A stretch of 64,000 bases of DNA. Origin: Chrysemys picta bellii (taxonomy: Eukaryota > Chordata > Testudines > Emydidae). The notes under the pieces are model-generated. The model saw only the letters and a program-made list of their open reading frames with translations. It had not been told where the DNA came from and ran no database searches. The stretch is from contig NC_088791.1 of assembly GCF_011386835.1 (NCBI RefSeq), positions 5,704,998 through 5,768,997 of the forward strand, written 5' to 3'. Positions 11,294-23,760 of this stretch are shown here, one piece after another. Both the position numbers and the translations under genes were made by a program. How positions within the stretch are numbered: the first letter of the stretch is position 1; each line of letters begins with the position of its first letter.

Positions 11294-14000
11294 CACCTGT
11301 ACAGAGAAACCTGTTTCTTAAAAGTAATTTATTTTTTACAGTTTCTGGATTAACATGAGAAACGTTTTCGCTACTGAGACTGTTATTTCAGGCTACCAGG
11401 TGAAAAATCCTGTCCTGTCCTCTTTCCCTTTTCCAAGGGGATGGGGACATGGTGTTCTGAAAAGTGACTCTGTAATGAGAACACTTGTGGTTTTTAGATT
11501 TCCACTTTGTTTTATGTCTAACAAGTTCTGTTTATTTTTGTATTTGTTTGGGTTCTGTGTGAAATGAAGAATGCATATCCTGAAAAGTTAGCTGCAGAGC
11601 AATGTTAGTTCCTTCCCCAGTGCCCCACCTCCCTCTCTCCCCCTTACTGTTATCTAGACATAGCTACAGAATTTTTTACAAGCCACAGAACAATAAGGCC
11701 AAGCAACAAGGCTATATAATGTTTCTTTAGACTGGAGCATGCAAATTCAGCCTGAGGGCCACAAAGGCAGCTTGTTCAGAGCCCAAGGGCAACACGCAAT
11801 TTGCCACAACTGAGCCCTTTGCAGTCATCTTCAGTATAAAAGACATTCTCCCCAAATGCAATGCTGTATCTTGTCCCGTGAAGTCAAGAACATTGCATGC
11901 TGGGAGCTGTCTGTCTGGACTGCTCTGTAGAATTTGGGGATTCTGTTTGACTGAAGACTGCCGTTCGGCCATTCCTGCTTTGCAAACCCCTTCAAAATAG
12001 GCCCCGTGGTGTATGGCAGCAGCAAGACAAATCTGTGCTTGCTCTTCTCCAGAGCATTCCTTCGTGAGGCCTTTGCTGTTCTCGGAGCTCCAGTAATTTG
12101 AACGAATCTACAGCAAGTGTGATCCGGAGCTTTCAATCCAGAAATAGGTGGGAGGTGGGGCCGTCTTGCAGATGCTGCTAAAATCCTCAGCCTGAGTTTT
12201 GTGTTTGCCGCAGGGTCTCTGTAAATGCGAATTACTTGTGCATTACATTCTTTTGAATCCATCTGGCTTCCCTGTACATAGTTAATCAAAGCCATGTGAC
12301 CCGACTAGATGAGGCAAGAAACTGATGTGATGTGACCCTCTGTATGTTATACAGGGAAATCAACCAGGAAAAGTGACTGATCCTAAATTGGTCCCTTAAG
12401 GCAAGGAACAGTGGATGAGTGCAGCTTGCTCCATGGGGTTAGGGGATGGAAATGGGAGGGGCTCCCTTTTTATTTCAGCCATTAGACTTCTGCAAATCAT
12501 ACATCATTGAAGTGCCTTTACCTACCAAAACAAAAACAAACCGGGGCTAGGTTGTCAGTTTAGGAACCTCGAGATGAAATGCGCCAAAAGAGGATAACTA
12601 AGAAAACAACGAGGCTACAGCAAACCAGAGAATAAAGACTCTGAAGATTGAAATTACCCTTTGTGTGTTCTGCGCCTGTGCAGTGGTTAAACAGCAGTAT
12701 TAGTAGAAATCTTTGCAGCAGTGTTCTTACCTTCTTGTGAATTTTTAACCATATGCTGCCTATTTTACCAGGGATTTTTTTTACCTCAGAAGGCAAACCA
12801 CTTACTTCGTTGTATCCTGAGGTATTTCCTTATGCTTTTTTCTTTAACCAGGGAGAACTGCTGTTAGAGAGCCAGAGATAAGTGATTGCCAAGAGCTGAC
12901 TTCTCTACTTTAGCTGGGGACTCTTCCTTGGAGTGCCATTTTGCACAGCTTAGTGGGTCACTTGCCCTTCTCATGTGTGGGGCCTAGTGGGGGGAGTTGA
13001 AATTAGTCTAAAGCAATCACTGTGTTTGCAAACATAGGTCATTTCCTTCACTCTATTGTCCTGTAAACACTAATGCCAGCCTCTTCTGGCCCCTTAACTG
13101 TAATAAACTTGGGCCTCTTTTTCTTTAAATTGGTTTGTTTCAAGCGTTAAAGGCTTGAAACGTTAAGTATGTGTACTCCTATTATTTCATGTAACTTTCT
13201 ACAAATAACACACTTTCGATATAACTTGAGACTATGAATCACATCATAATCAAGCATTGTATATGAGATTTGTATGGTATACGTGCCTTTAGTGTTCACC
13301 CCTGAAGTATGGATGTTCTGACCCTTGGATGTGCTTTATGGTTTTGGGATAAAGCCAGGAAGAATCCTACTCTAATAAACAAAACTTACGCATAGCAAAG
13401 GAATCTGGAGGGGATGAAGGCCAGATAGGGCTCATTACAGGAAGGCCTTACCCTCACGTTTCTGGTGACCCAAGTTGCTTTTGGGTCTCACATTTAAAAT
13501 TAATTCCATTTTCTCCTGACCTCCATTCGTCCCATCACAAAAGCTCCATGTGGTCTTGACACAGTTGGGCGTCTTTGCATGTGAGGCTCAGGACTTTGAA
13601 ATGGGCTAGTGCTGTTCGAAGTCACAATTGAGATGCATTTACAGAGCTATGTGGCGGAAGTTTGCACAGCTGCTGTCAGCACTAACGACTGGTGCAGACA
13701 CTTTATAAACACTACAATTCTTTCACCAGTAAAGTAAAACCTAGTTCATATGTTCAGCATCAGCAGAGGTTTGGCCATATTCAGTGCTCTGCGATGCACG
13801 TCCTTTTAATCTCAGTGTGTTCCCACTTCTACTGTATGTTGACAAAGCACATGTAAAGCTGGTGAAAAACAGATTGCACACCCAAGGTGTCTGTTCCCAT
13901 GAATGCTAATCCTCTAGGTTTTTTTGTAGAGTGTAAACAGATTTTTATAATGTATGTCAGACGTAAATCTGTCTCAATAAAACTGTTTACATTCACTGTG
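11294..14000 (+). other. CALU: CALU 3' UTR with several polyadenylation signals
   Basis: A long stretch without exons follows the stop codon. AATAAA occurs at 13102-13107, 13374-13379 and 13976-13981. The last is followed by a GT-rich stretch (tgtggtgtgtt) and then by LINE sequence, so it is the best candidate for the distal end. Human CALU also has a multi-kilobase 3' UTR. The end was placed by inference from the last signal. Confidence 0.6.
13976..13981 (+). terminator. Likely distal CALU polyadenylation signal (AATAAA)
   Basis: A canonical hexamer at the right edge of the low-repeat 3' UTR, with GT-rich sequence about 30 bases downstream (gtggtgtgtt). Two upstream hexamers could give shorter transcripts. 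Confidence 0.6.
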
Positions 14001-14154
14001 GCTCCAAACGTGTGGTGTGTTATCACTCCGCAACTCCGACTCGGAATGATCTACTGGTTGTATTGGAATGGTCTGTGGTCTGTCATCGCTAAGAAACCGT
14101 GCACTTACATAAAACTGCACCGTGCTGAGTCTATGGACTTGCATCCCGAATGGA

Positions 14155-14345
14155 CTAAGACAATGAGAACGGCCAGACTGGCTCAGACCAGTGGTCCATC
14201 GAGCCCAGTCTCCCATCCTCTGACAGTGACCACTGCCAGGCGCTTCAGCGGGAATGAACAGAACAGGGCAACTATCGAGTGACCCATCCCCTGTCGGCCA
14301 CTCCCAGCTTCTAGCAGTTGGAGGTGTAGGGACACCCAGAGCACA
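14155..14345 (-). mobile_element. L2/CR1-group LINE 3' end fragment
   Basis: The plus strand shows the complement of the tail seen at 6960-7056: agaacggccagactggctca, gaccagtggtccatcgagcc and gggaatgaacagaacagggc. It is a diverged 3' end of the same LINE group, just beyond the likely CALU transcript end. Confidence 0.8.
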
Positions 14346-14349
14346 CAGT

Positions 14350-15850
14350 CCTCCATCTCCTGTGGTTAGACACTGCATATTGCTGCTTCTGCAGCATTGT
14401 GCATGTGTGTGTGTCTGCCTTGGCTACACTGATCTTTCTGCTCTTTTTGGATGGCCGGTCCCAGCTCTTGCAGCTTCCTTCCCTCTCGCCACATCTCCAG
14501 AACAGAGCCTGTGCACAGTGCCGGGGCTTGGTTTCCTGCATGTGGTCTGCAGAAGTGCTGGTGTGTTCAGGGCTTTAGACCTAGAGAAAGACCTGATCCC
14601 TGCCCTAAGTTTGGCTGCAGGATTTCCCCTGTATAGGTCCCCATATTTCACCCACTACTTTAGGGACTTAATATGCCCACACCCAAGCGGGGGATGAGAG
14701 ATCTGAACTAATGGAGGTTTCATTGTGCTGGGAAAGGAAGAGGATTCCCAGGCTAGGACTGCACGTCCGTAGCAGCCATGGCACGTCGCTCCCATTCTCA
14801 AACCTTTCCGCTACCTTCGCTTTTGTGGGGGGTCCAGCTCCACACTCTGCTCCTTGGTCAGACCCTGGCTATAAAAACTGCTCCCGAGACCTGCTTCAGT
14901 TTATGCCAGGGCCTTTGTCGCCCTTTTCCCCTCTGTGCTCAGTTGCCACTGGCCACCTTTGTGCCTGTTCGAGAACAAACGACTCCTGTTGATGCAAACA
15001 CCTCCACTGCGTTCGCCGCCAGCTGGCATCATCTCCCCGTGTCTCTGCCTCAGCAACTCCCCATCCCATTTCAGATCTCTGCTGCTTATGCCTCTGACGT
15101 CCCTGTGCCGCTCTGCTGACTTTGTTCTGTACTCGGATTGTTTGAGGTGACCTGCAAAGGAAGAAGGTCTCCCCTTCCCACCCCTGCTGTGTAAAGGCCT
15201 GAAACTCTTGTTAAAAGTCCTTTCTGCCTGTGTTTGTGCTTCAAATAGCAGCGTTTGTCTCTCCTGTTCTTGCTGGAGGACCAGAGGGATCGTGATACCA
15301 CGAGAGCTGGGGCTGCAACTGATCCTTATTCAACTAGCCTTATTTTAACAAGCACCTGCTGTGCATCCACTCTGGTTGAGGGTCCAGAGGGATCTTAGCA
15401 CCCCACCCCGGCTGCAATGCAGGGATTTTAAAATGTGCTGGAGGGAGGTAAATAGGTAAAGTCCCCAAGCATGCCGAGGATGGCTACACCGGCCTCTCCT
15501 GGGGAAAGAAACCCAAAGGCTCTAGGACGTTTGTGCCTTCTCATCGCGGTGATGGAAACTTCCTGGCTTAGGTACCAATCTCTCCTATTTCAGTATGGAG
15601 GGTGATTTGGCACTTGACTGCCTCCCCCAGCCCCTTTCGCTCCCCGGCCCTGATCTATGATGCCTGCGTTTCAGCCCTCGCCCTCCGGTACCTGGCTACT
15701 GTTCCGTGCTGTGTCCATGTGTGTCCAAAGAGAAGAGGGAAAGCGTTCCGTTACCTGCTGCCTCCTGCGTCCACTGGACTTCCCTTTCTTCCCCCAAAGT
15801 ATTAGCCTCAGCCGGCAACATCCTGAACGGGGCCCGTCGGAAATTGCAAA
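14350..15850. other. Intergenic sequence, nothing recognised
   Basis: This mixed-composition sequence holds only short, overlapping open frames on both strands. I found no splice-consistent exon, RNA gene or identifiable repeat between the LINE fragments on either side. Confidence 0.5.
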
Positions 15851-16910
15851 TGTGTGGATAGTTCTCTGAAAACATCCACTTAATGTGCAGCAGCGGTCAA
15901 AAAAGCTGACGCTGTTAGGAACCATTAGGAGAGGGAGAGAGAATTAGAAAATATCATGATGTCACTATATAAATCCATGGTACGCCTACACCTTGAATAC
16001 TGTGTGCAGCTCTGGTTGCCCCATCTCCAAAAAGATAAGATACATTAGAAATGGAAAAGGAACAGAAATGCTGAGGGGGCTGGAACAGCTTCCGTGGGAG
16101 GAGAGATTTAAAAGACTTGGACTGTTCAGCTTGGAAAATAGACGACTCGGGGGATATGATAGAGGTCTATAAAATCCTGCCTGGTGTGGAGAAAGTGAAT
16201 AAGAAGTGTTATTTACTCCTGGTAGAAGAACTAAGGCCTGGTCCCCACTTAGTCCGGACTTCGGACTAAGGTACGCAAATTCAGCTACGTTAATAATGTA
16301 GCTGAATTCGAAGTACCTTAGTCCGAACTTACCGCGGTCCAGACGCGGCCGGAAGTCTCCCCCCGTCGACGCCGCGTACTCCTTTCGGCGAGCTGGAGTA
16401 CCGGCGCCGACTGTGAGCACTTCCGGGATCGATCCGGGATGGATTTATCGATTTAACCAGACGCGATAAATCGATCCCAGAACATCGATGGCGTGCCGCC
16501 GGACCAGCCGGTAAGTGAAGACTAGGCCTAAGGGTCACTAAATGAAATGAATAGGCAGCAGGTTTAAAACAAACAAAAGAACTTACTTCCACAACACAGT
16601 CAGTCTTTGGAACTGGTTGCTAGGGGATGTTGCAAAGGCCATAATGAATGCTGGATTCAAAAAAGAACTAAAGTTCCTGGAGGACAGGTCCATCAATGGC
16701 TATTAGCCAGGCTGCGCAGGGATGCAACCCCATGTTCTGGGTGTTCCTAAGCCTCTGACGGCCAGAAGCTGGAAGTGGACAACAGGGGATGATGGACCAT
16801 TCAATAAATGGCCTAGTTCTGTTAATTCCCTCTGAAGCACCTGGTACTGGTGACAGGTCCCTGGGCTAGATGGACCATTGCTGTGACCCAGTATGGCTGT
16901 TATGTATGAA
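15850..16910 (+). mobile_element. CR1/L2-group LINE 3' part, interrupted by a MITE
   Basis: This is a diverged copy of the same LINE as at 5646-7056. The GTGTGGATAGTTCTCTGAAAA segment, the LEYCVQLW-type region near 15990, the aaatgaaatgaataggcagc segment and the tail GGGCTAGATGGACCATTGCT can all be aligned by eye. Its frame is broken. The 16235-16528 Harbinger MITE splits it. Confidence 0.85.
16235..16528. mobile_element. PIF/Harbinger MITE, 294 bp, TAA target duplication
   Basis: The ends are imperfect inverted repeats: GGCCTGGTCCCCACTTA on the left and the complement of GGCCTAGTCTTCACTTA on the right. TAA flanks both sides (16232-16234 and 16529-16531). Removing it restores a continuous LINE (ctaagggtcactaaatgaaa). 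It also contains an internal palindrome around 16270-16330. It has no coding capacity. Confidence 0.88.
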
Positions 16911-17604
16911 TGCTTGACGTTCTCTCGATATGGTGCCTTGATGTAATGTACGTATTTCCCTGGGGGAAGGGTCTATATGTCCCAGCTCCATAGGATTCCT
17001 CCGGGCTGAGGACTTAAGGTAACTTCTTTGAGACGCCCTCATCCGAGTCCTTTTCACCAGCTCAGCTTGGGGGCAAGGCGTGTTTTACATCACCGCCGAA
17101 AACGGGCCTCAGCTACGTTTGTGCAGCCAGACGTTCGGTGCTGCTGGGAAAGCAGGGCCCAGAGGACATGCCGACCGCGATGCCCTGCCCCCAGCGAACA
17201 TGGCGGGAAGGCCCGGTCAGCCTGGCTAAGGAGCCCAGCCCACACTCAGAAGAGGTGTCTCGTCTCTGAGGAAGACCAAGGCTGACGTGGTAAATCGCTA
17301 TGGTTACTAGCCGAGTATTGAGCATGGGTTTTGAGCCCAAACTTGATTTAGACCCGACCGTGTCGCTAACTGGATCCAAACTCATCGAAAAGGCCCGAGT
17401 GGGATCTGATGTCCACCCTGATCTGATGTCCCACCACCAGAGGAAGTGAGAGCCAATTAACAGCGACTGCGGCTTCTAGTTTAACAAGTTGGTCTGCATG
17501 CCTCCTCGTTAGCAGCCCTTTCACACAGCTGGCTGGAGCCCTGGGCGCTGTCATATCCTTTCCCTGCTCTTTTGAAAGGTAGCGTTTGTCCTGCCTGATG
17601 TTAG

Positions 17605-17855
17605 GAAGGAGGATCTAGTGATCAGGGCACTGCACTGGGATGAGTTCAGTTCCTGGCTTCTGAACCTGAGTTTGGAGAAGTCACTTCACCTACCCTGTGC
17701 CTCAGTTCTCCATCTTTAAATTGGGGATAATGCCTCCCTACTTCAGGGAGGGGGTGGGGGTGAGGACAAAATCCATTAGCGCTTGTGAGGAGGTCAGACA
17801 CGACGGTGAAGAAAGGCTTATAAGTGCCTAGATAAAACGCCTGCATTTACCTAGC
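17605..17855 (+). mobile_element. CORE/MIR-like SINE
   Basis: A tRNA-like head region (ggatctagtgatcagggcac) is followed by the core motif cctcagttctccatctttaa and attggggataatg, characteristic of CORE-SINEs. It is diverged. Positions are approximate. Confidence 0.65.
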
Positions 17856-19735
17856 GTTCTATAATTCCACCTCCCCGTCTCTTTAAATCTGGGGCTTGGC
17901 TTCACGTTCTGCTCAGCTCTGGGGGAAAGGAAGCGTTTGGCCATAGGGGGTTTGAGCTTCTGTAATTCTTCCGTAGGGAGCCGGCCCAGCCGTGGGTTAG
18001 GGCTGGCCCTGGAACCCTGGTAGTCCAAATGTCATTGTTGGGATGATTTGTAGCAACGTTAGCGAGGTTGAAGAAGTAACAGGCCCTGCCCCGGCTCTGC
18101 TAACCTGTGAAGGTTTGTTACCCCCAGCGAAACGCAAAGCATATGGCTGCCAAGAGGGGCAGGCAGCCGTCTGGTTGAGGTGCGTGCCCTTGAAAGCAGC
18201 GATTGCACGAGGCAAATACCGAAGCCGTCACAGGCTTGGATTTTGTTTGGGGCTGACCGTTGGCTCCGGCTGCAGGCCAGACCTTAAGGGCGCTGTGATC
18301 TGCGAACACAGGAATGCGAGCTCGTGCTGAAGCCACACGCGTTCTTGGGGAAGGATCGTTTGCCTTTTTTAACCTGATGGTGCGTTAATGGAGAAGTTCG
18401 TGGGTTTAACTGTACACACAGGTGCGGGTCTGCAAGTGAGCACGCTGCCCGGACTGAAGCCATTGGAAACGGGGCCAGGCCCACCTAATCCTGGTGTGGG
18501 AGTTGCCACCGGTCCATCGCATGGGAACAGGTAGCCCTGGGAGCGCCCTCCCAGTTACTGCGGGTACAAAACGGCTCACCACCACCGGGTTGCGTTCAGC
18601 CCATTCGCATTATTTTATTGTCAGAACCGCTCCTACGTTGGGCCGCTGGAGTATTACCCTGCGCTACAAGGATGAATACAAGGCAAATGTACAAGTTGTG
18701 ATGCAGGTTTTTGCAGGGATTGCGCATGCTCTGTACATTTAAATACAAACGTATGTTGGGAGGACCGCTCTGGGACTGTCCCCGAGCCCGCGGCATCCAG
18801 GGCTTGAGGTTAATCGCTCGTTGTAGAAGGAAATACTTTGGATTTCAGAGCCTGGACCCCAGCGTTGTAAGATAACGGATGTTCCTCCGTGTAATGAGTG
18901 GGACTGCTGAGAAGTTCGTGCTTTGGCGGGGTCTCGCAGAGGGCCAGGTGGGGAAGCTACTGGTGTTGACCCCACCAACGGCGGGAGGGCATGGAGCCGA
19001 GAAGCTGCCTTCCCGTGCACACAGGGCTTTTGATTGCTGGGGTCCCCAGGTGTTTTATAAACCACATGCGCCCAGCCCTGCTGGGCTGCAGGGAGAGGCA
19101 CTGCGGGCCTAGCTCAGGATGGCACATGCCTCCCCAGAAGTGCTGGGGGGTGCGGAACGTCCCCCAAGAACAGACAGGACCAATGGGCCTCTGGAAGGGG
19201 GTGGGCTTGGGCCTGGGGTTTTTAGAAACCCCCCCCTCCCCATGTCTGTGCCCAGTGAGTTAGAAGGACCGGGGTGGGGGGAGATCTAGTGATTGCAACC
19301 GAGCTGGGGGCAGTGGTCGAGCTATTGAAATGGATGCACTGCCCAGGGGTGTCGGGGGGCTGAGTCCCGCCTGCCCCAGAGCTGCCTCGGGGAGTACAAC
19401 AGAGACACAGAGAGAGCGAGCCAGGGCTCCCCGCCAGCCCCATGGTACCCTCTCCATCCCCTGAGGGTTAGCTCCCTCCCGAGCCTAACTTGTCTCACCC
19501 TCTCCTAGACCGTGCCTGGGTGTAGCCTCCTCCATCCTCTCTCCCCACCTCCCAGCAGGGGGTATAAATACTGCCCCCCGCCCCGAACACCGCTCCAGGG
19601 TCAGTCTCGGTGCGGCTGGAAGGTCTGTGTCTGTCTAGCCTCTTTTCCCATGCTGTGCCCCCACTGTGGTCTCTGGGCGCCTGCCACTCCCTTACGCCTG
19701 CTGATACCCCTCGTCACCTGGGAGGGGGGTTGTGT
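17856..19735. other. Intergenic sequence, nothing recognised
   Basis: Overlapping short frames on both strands, with no convincing exon and no repeat that I can name. Confidence 0.45.
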
Positions 19736-19739
19736 TGGG

Positions 19740-19925
19740 GGCGGAGCTTGTGGTTAAGGCACTGCGCTGGGATGCCAGAGCTGGGTTCGAGACCCGGCTC
19801 TGCTACTGATGCCCTGCGTGACCTTGGCCGAGTCGCTCTGGGGCTGTTCCCCCCTGTGCAGGGACCGCCCCACCTCCCAGGGAGTTGGTGAGGGGAAATC
19901 CACTAATGGGGGCGGGGTGCTCAGA
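19740..19925 (+). mobile_element. tRNA-derived/CORE SINE fragment
   Basis: Contains a head-like stretch with a B-box-like ggttcgagacccgg and the expected following segments (tgaccttggccgagtcgctc). It is diverged and the boundaries are approximate. Confidence 0.5.
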
Positions 19926-20639
19926 CCTTCACAACCACCTCGAAGGGGTCAGTCACAGCAAGGAGGTGGCAGCTTGGACTTCTGACCTCCGGTCAGCTGA
20001 GTTTTTTTGCTACACTCCTGTCTTCTGGCTCCTTAGCATGCAAATGAATTAACCCGGGCTGAGGGGCAGATCCCACCTGGGCTGAGGGGCAGATCCCAGC
20101 CCTCCAAGCCTGTTGCAAGCCCCGCTGAATTCAGGGGGGTAAGACGGGGCACTCAATTCTCTGGCACTCAGGCTGAGCAGGACAACTTCAGGGGCGACTC
20201 AGGAAGTGGGGACGATTCTCATTTGAAGAGAGCCCGGGGGGGCTCACGCTGGTGTCCCGCCCCCTCCCCTGGGCACCTGGAAGACGATGTCAATCCCACC
20301 CTTTTGGCCTCTGGGCTCTTTGGGCTAGAACAAGAGGTTGGATCTACTTCTTTCACTTTCTCATCTGCCTTTCCTATTGGAATGGGAGGATGCTGACAAA
20401 GGGCTGGGGAAGGCCGGGAGGGACATGGCGCCCGGACCCTGCTCCTGGAACCCCTTTCTGTTGAGTTTTTGGGAGAGCAGGGGATGGCTCTGCAGACCTG
20501 GGACCACATGGCAGGGGAAACCTGGGGAAGCATTGCCCATGGCTGATGGGGGACCTGGTACAGACTTCAGCTATGAGGGCTGTTATAAAGAGGATGGGGA
20601 TTGTTGTTCTCTGTGTCTGCTGATGGCAGGACAAGATGT

Positions 20640-21050
20640 AATGGGCTTAATCTGCCGCAAGGGAGATTCTGGTTAGATATTAGGAGAAACTTCCTAACTT
20701 TCAGGGTGTTCATAGAATCCTAGAAGATTCGTGTTGGAAGGGACCTCAGGAGATCATCTAGTCCAACCCCCTGCTCAAAGCAGGACCAACCCCAACTACA
20801 TCATCCCAGCCAGGGCTTTGTCAAGCCTGACCTTAAAAACCTCTAAGGAAGGAGATTCCACCACCTCCCTAGGTAGTTCAGCTCTGGAAGGGAGGTTGTG
20901 GGTTCCTTGTCACTGGATGTTTTTAAGAACTGGTTGGACAAACACCTGTCAGGGACGATCTCGGATTACCTGGTCCTGCCTCCGTGCAGGGGGCTGGACT
21001 AGGTGACCTCTCGAGGGCCCTTCCAGCCCCACATTGCTCTGATTTCCATA
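20640..21050. mobile_element. Nested CR1 fragments in opposite orientations
   Basis: A plus-oriented CR1 3' end (gattctggttagatattagg near 20670, continuing after 20880 with aagaactggttggacaaaca and gggctggactaggtgacctc) is interrupted at about 20709-20878 by a minus-oriented CR1 3' end (catagaatcctagaagattc, tctagtccaaccccctgctc). This fits insertion of one copy into another. Confidence 0.75.
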
Positions 21051-21299
21051 GGGAGAGGGGGGGAAAGGGGGTGCAGTGGTGGAATGGGCCCTAGAGCGCT
21101 GGCCAGAGGATGCTGCCTGTCCCCAGAATCACGGGCTTAGCTCCCGAAGGGGAGCAGGAAATTGCCGCTGCAAGGTTCCCTCTTGGCTGCCCTCACAGCA
21201 CCGCTGGTGCCTTGCTCAACATGAGCACCGCTCAGGGAGGGATTTCAAAGCACCTGACAGCCAGGGGGTGACCTCACCAATGTGAGGGGCGTCGGCTCC

Positions 21300-21620
21300 A
21301 TCCACCCATTTCTCAGCTGAGCCCCAGAAAGTGCAAGTGACTTTCACACAGTCAGTCAGTGGCAGAACCGGGGATAGAATCCAGGAGTCCTGACACCCAA
21401 CCTCCCCCCCATAAACCACTAGACCCCACTCCCCTCCCCTCCCAGAGCTGGGGCTAGAACCCAGGAGTCCTGGCTCCCAGCCCCCCCTGCTCTAACCACT
21501 AAACCCCACTCCTCTTGTGTACCCCACTCACCTTGTAGAGCCAGGGATAGAACCCAGGAGTCCTGATGCACAGCCCACCCCAGCTCTAACCACTGACCAC
21601 ACACTGCCTCTCTACCCTTC
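21300..21620. repeat. SINE-derived local tandem repeat, about 85 bp period
   Basis: Several near-copies of a unit carrying aacccaggagtcctg and ctctaaccacta recur between about 21370 and 21600. This resembles locally duplicated tRNA-SINE head sequence in minus orientation. Confidence 0.55.
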
Positions 21621-21972
21621 CTCTGCCCCACTCCCCCTCCCAAGCACTGGGTGCTGGTTCCCAGCTGGGGCCGTCTCCTTTGGGTCAGCAGTCCCGGGCC
21701 ATGCTTGGACGAAGGAGCGGTGACGGCTGGTCAGCAGACCCGATGGGGGGAAGGTAGGAGAAGGCAAAGCTGCTCTGCCCCCCTCTCACCACTCAGCCTG
21801 CCCCTGTGCTGCCGGTGCCAGGGGCAGACTCAGCCTGGGGGGCAGCAGCTGTGGATGGTCAATGGGGGGCTGCATGGCGCCCCCAGGGGCAGCGTGGGGT
21901 TGCTCTCCCCAGCCGGTTGGATCCGTCCTCCCATCAGGGGTCGGTGAGCGCAGGCCTGCTCACCAATTGAAA

Positions 21973-21978
21973 TTTATA
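21973..21978 (-). terminator. Possible OPN1SW polyadenylation signal (TATAAA variant)
   Basis: On the minus strand TATAAA occurs about 125 bp beyond the opsin stop codon. I saw no canonical AATAAA nearer on that strand. TATAAA is a known weaker variant and opsin 3' UTRs are often short. Confidence 0.3.
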
Positions 21979-22102
21979 GTTCAGTGTCGGAGGCGCAGCC
22001 GTGGGGCTGGGCTGTGGGGCCTCAGGGCTTCCTCTCGGAGCCCGCGCTGGAGCCCGGTGCCTGCTCCCCTTGGGAAGGGCTCCGTGAGATGCCGCAGTCT
22101 CC

Positions 22103-22225
22103 TCAGCTGGGGCTGACCTGGCTGGTGGACACGGACGAGACCTCGGTTTTCTGGGCGGAGCTGGACACGTCGGACTCGTCTGTGATGGGTTTCCCACACA
22201 CCGTCTCCATGATGCAGGCGCGGAA
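22103..22225 (-). CDS. OPN1SW: SWS1 cone opsin, exon 5 (C-terminal tail)
   Basis: This exon is preceded on the minus strand by CTACAG and encodes 40 residues plus stop (TGA at 22103-22105). It opens with [12 protein letters not shown], the membrane-proximal helix 8 with a Cys likely to be palmitoylated, and ends in a Ser/Thr-rich tail ([11 protein letters not shown]) of the kind phosphorylated by GRK and bound by arrestin. It joins in phase 0 to exon 4 after ...MNKQ, the conserved opsin exon 4/5 junction. Confidence 0.95.
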   Translation of the reverse strand, partial: FRACIMETVCGKPITDESDVSSSAQKTEVSSVSTSQVSPS

Positions 22226-22364
22226 CTGTAGGGGAGAGAGCGCCACCCCCCTGCACTGTCAGACCGACTGGAGCCCCCCGGGCTGCATCTGCCCGCAGGA
22301 TGCTTCCGTCCAGCCCCCCCACCACATCCGCCTCCCCCCCCCCACACACAGCAGACCTGCTCCT

Positions 22365-23070
22365 GTGACGTTATGAGTGGATAAATTACCCTGTGCTAAT
22401 TGCCAGGATGTTTGGGAGACGGAAAGTTGAGCCTATTGTTTTCTCAGGCCAAGAGGCTGCTGGAAATGTATAAAAACCCTGGGACACGATCCTGCTTCAT
22501 CTCAGATCTGCTTTGGGTTTCAAGAGGGGGAAATCCTGAGCAATATGGATTGAGATCCCCAGTCACTGACTGGAGTCACCCTGAACGTGGACATTGGACT
22601 ATAACCTCTGGACTATTTCTAAAAGGATTTTTGGCAACCACAAACGCATCTCTGCTGTGTCTGAACCTCAAGAATTGTATTCAAGTCTGTCTGTATATTG
22701 ATATTTTAACCAACACTCTCTCTCTTTTCTTTTTTAATAAATGTTAGTTTCGTTAATAAGAATTGACTATAGCGTGTATTTTGGGTAAGATCTAAGTTAT
22801 AATCAGACCTGGGTGTGTGGCTGATCCTTTGGGGTCGGAAGAACCTTTTCTTTTATATGATGAGATCAGATTTTCAATAATCATCATATCTGACAGGTGT
22901 GTCTGGACGGAGGCCTGAGGCTGGGCACTTTAAGGGAACTGTGTTGTTTGGACTCTGAGTAACCAGTGAGGTAATACAGGAGCTGTTTTGTGCAGGTAAA
23001 TCTAAGTATTGGAATATCCACCAGCGTTTGGGGTTTGTCTGCCCCGTTTTGTTTCCAGTTCACCCTAATT
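22365..23070 (+). mobile_element. LTR-like repeat in opsin intron 4
   Basis: An AT-rich block in GC-rich surroundings. It holds a TATA-like stretch (atgtataaaaaccctggg near 22467) and, about 270 bp later, AATAAA (near 22736) followed by a GT-containing tail. This fits the promoter-to-polyA layout of an LTR. Its 3' portion (gggtaagatctaagttataa, gatcctttggggtcggaaga) is shared with the repeat at 54725-55745. It is antisense to the opsin. No flanking duplication was established. Confidence 0.5.
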
Positions 23071-23589
23071 GAGTGACCTCAGCGGGCTCCCACGGGCAGC
23101 ACCGTCACAGCATCAAAGGGTCGCAGCAGGACTTCGCAGGCCCCTTCCTCCCCCCTCCCGCCCCACAGGGACGCCGTTTTGTAGAGCACTTGCTCCTGGC
23201 TGTGGGTTGGAGCATCCTGAAGGGGGGCTGGGTTCTGCTGCGCTGCCCCCCATCCAGGCCAGGCGGCTGCTGCTAGCCCTCTGGCCTCGGCTCGCGGGCT
23301 CCACAAGGAAGTGTCCACACGCATGGACCCCTGGGAGTCTTTGCATTGCCAGCAGCAGACCGGCCAGGGTAGGCCTGTTCTCCCGAGAACCCTCTCTCTC
23401 AGTGCCCGCCCGGCGGGTCCGGCTAATCCTCAGCTGACCCCAGAGTTGGGATGGGGAAGGAATTTCCCCACAGATTGGCAGGGACCTGTGTGTGTGTGGG
23501 GGGGGGAGGCTCACCTTCCTCAGCAGCAGGGGGCGGGGTCTCCTGCTGGCATCGCCTGGGCAGCTCACGCCTAATCAGCTCGGGTAAAT

Positions 23590-23760
23590 CCACCTCTCTG
23601 AGAGGTGGCAGCTAGGTTGAGGGAGGAATTTCTACCGGCGGCCTAGCACTGTCTACACCAGGGCTGACACCGGCTTAGTTACCTCGCACAAGGCGTGGCA
23701 TTTTTCACAGCCCTGAGCAACGTGGCTAAGCCGACCTCACTTTGTCATGTAGACCAGGCC
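23590..23760. mobile_element. Harbinger-type MITE, right end
   Basis: The segment ends in TGTAGACCAGGCC, the complement of GGCCTGGTCTACA, matching the terminal motif of the elements at 1-3114 and 16235-16528. Internal sequence (accggcttagttacctcgca and its near complement tggctaagccgacctcact) forms a palindrome. The left end is degraded. It lies in opsin intron 4. Confidence 0.6.
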
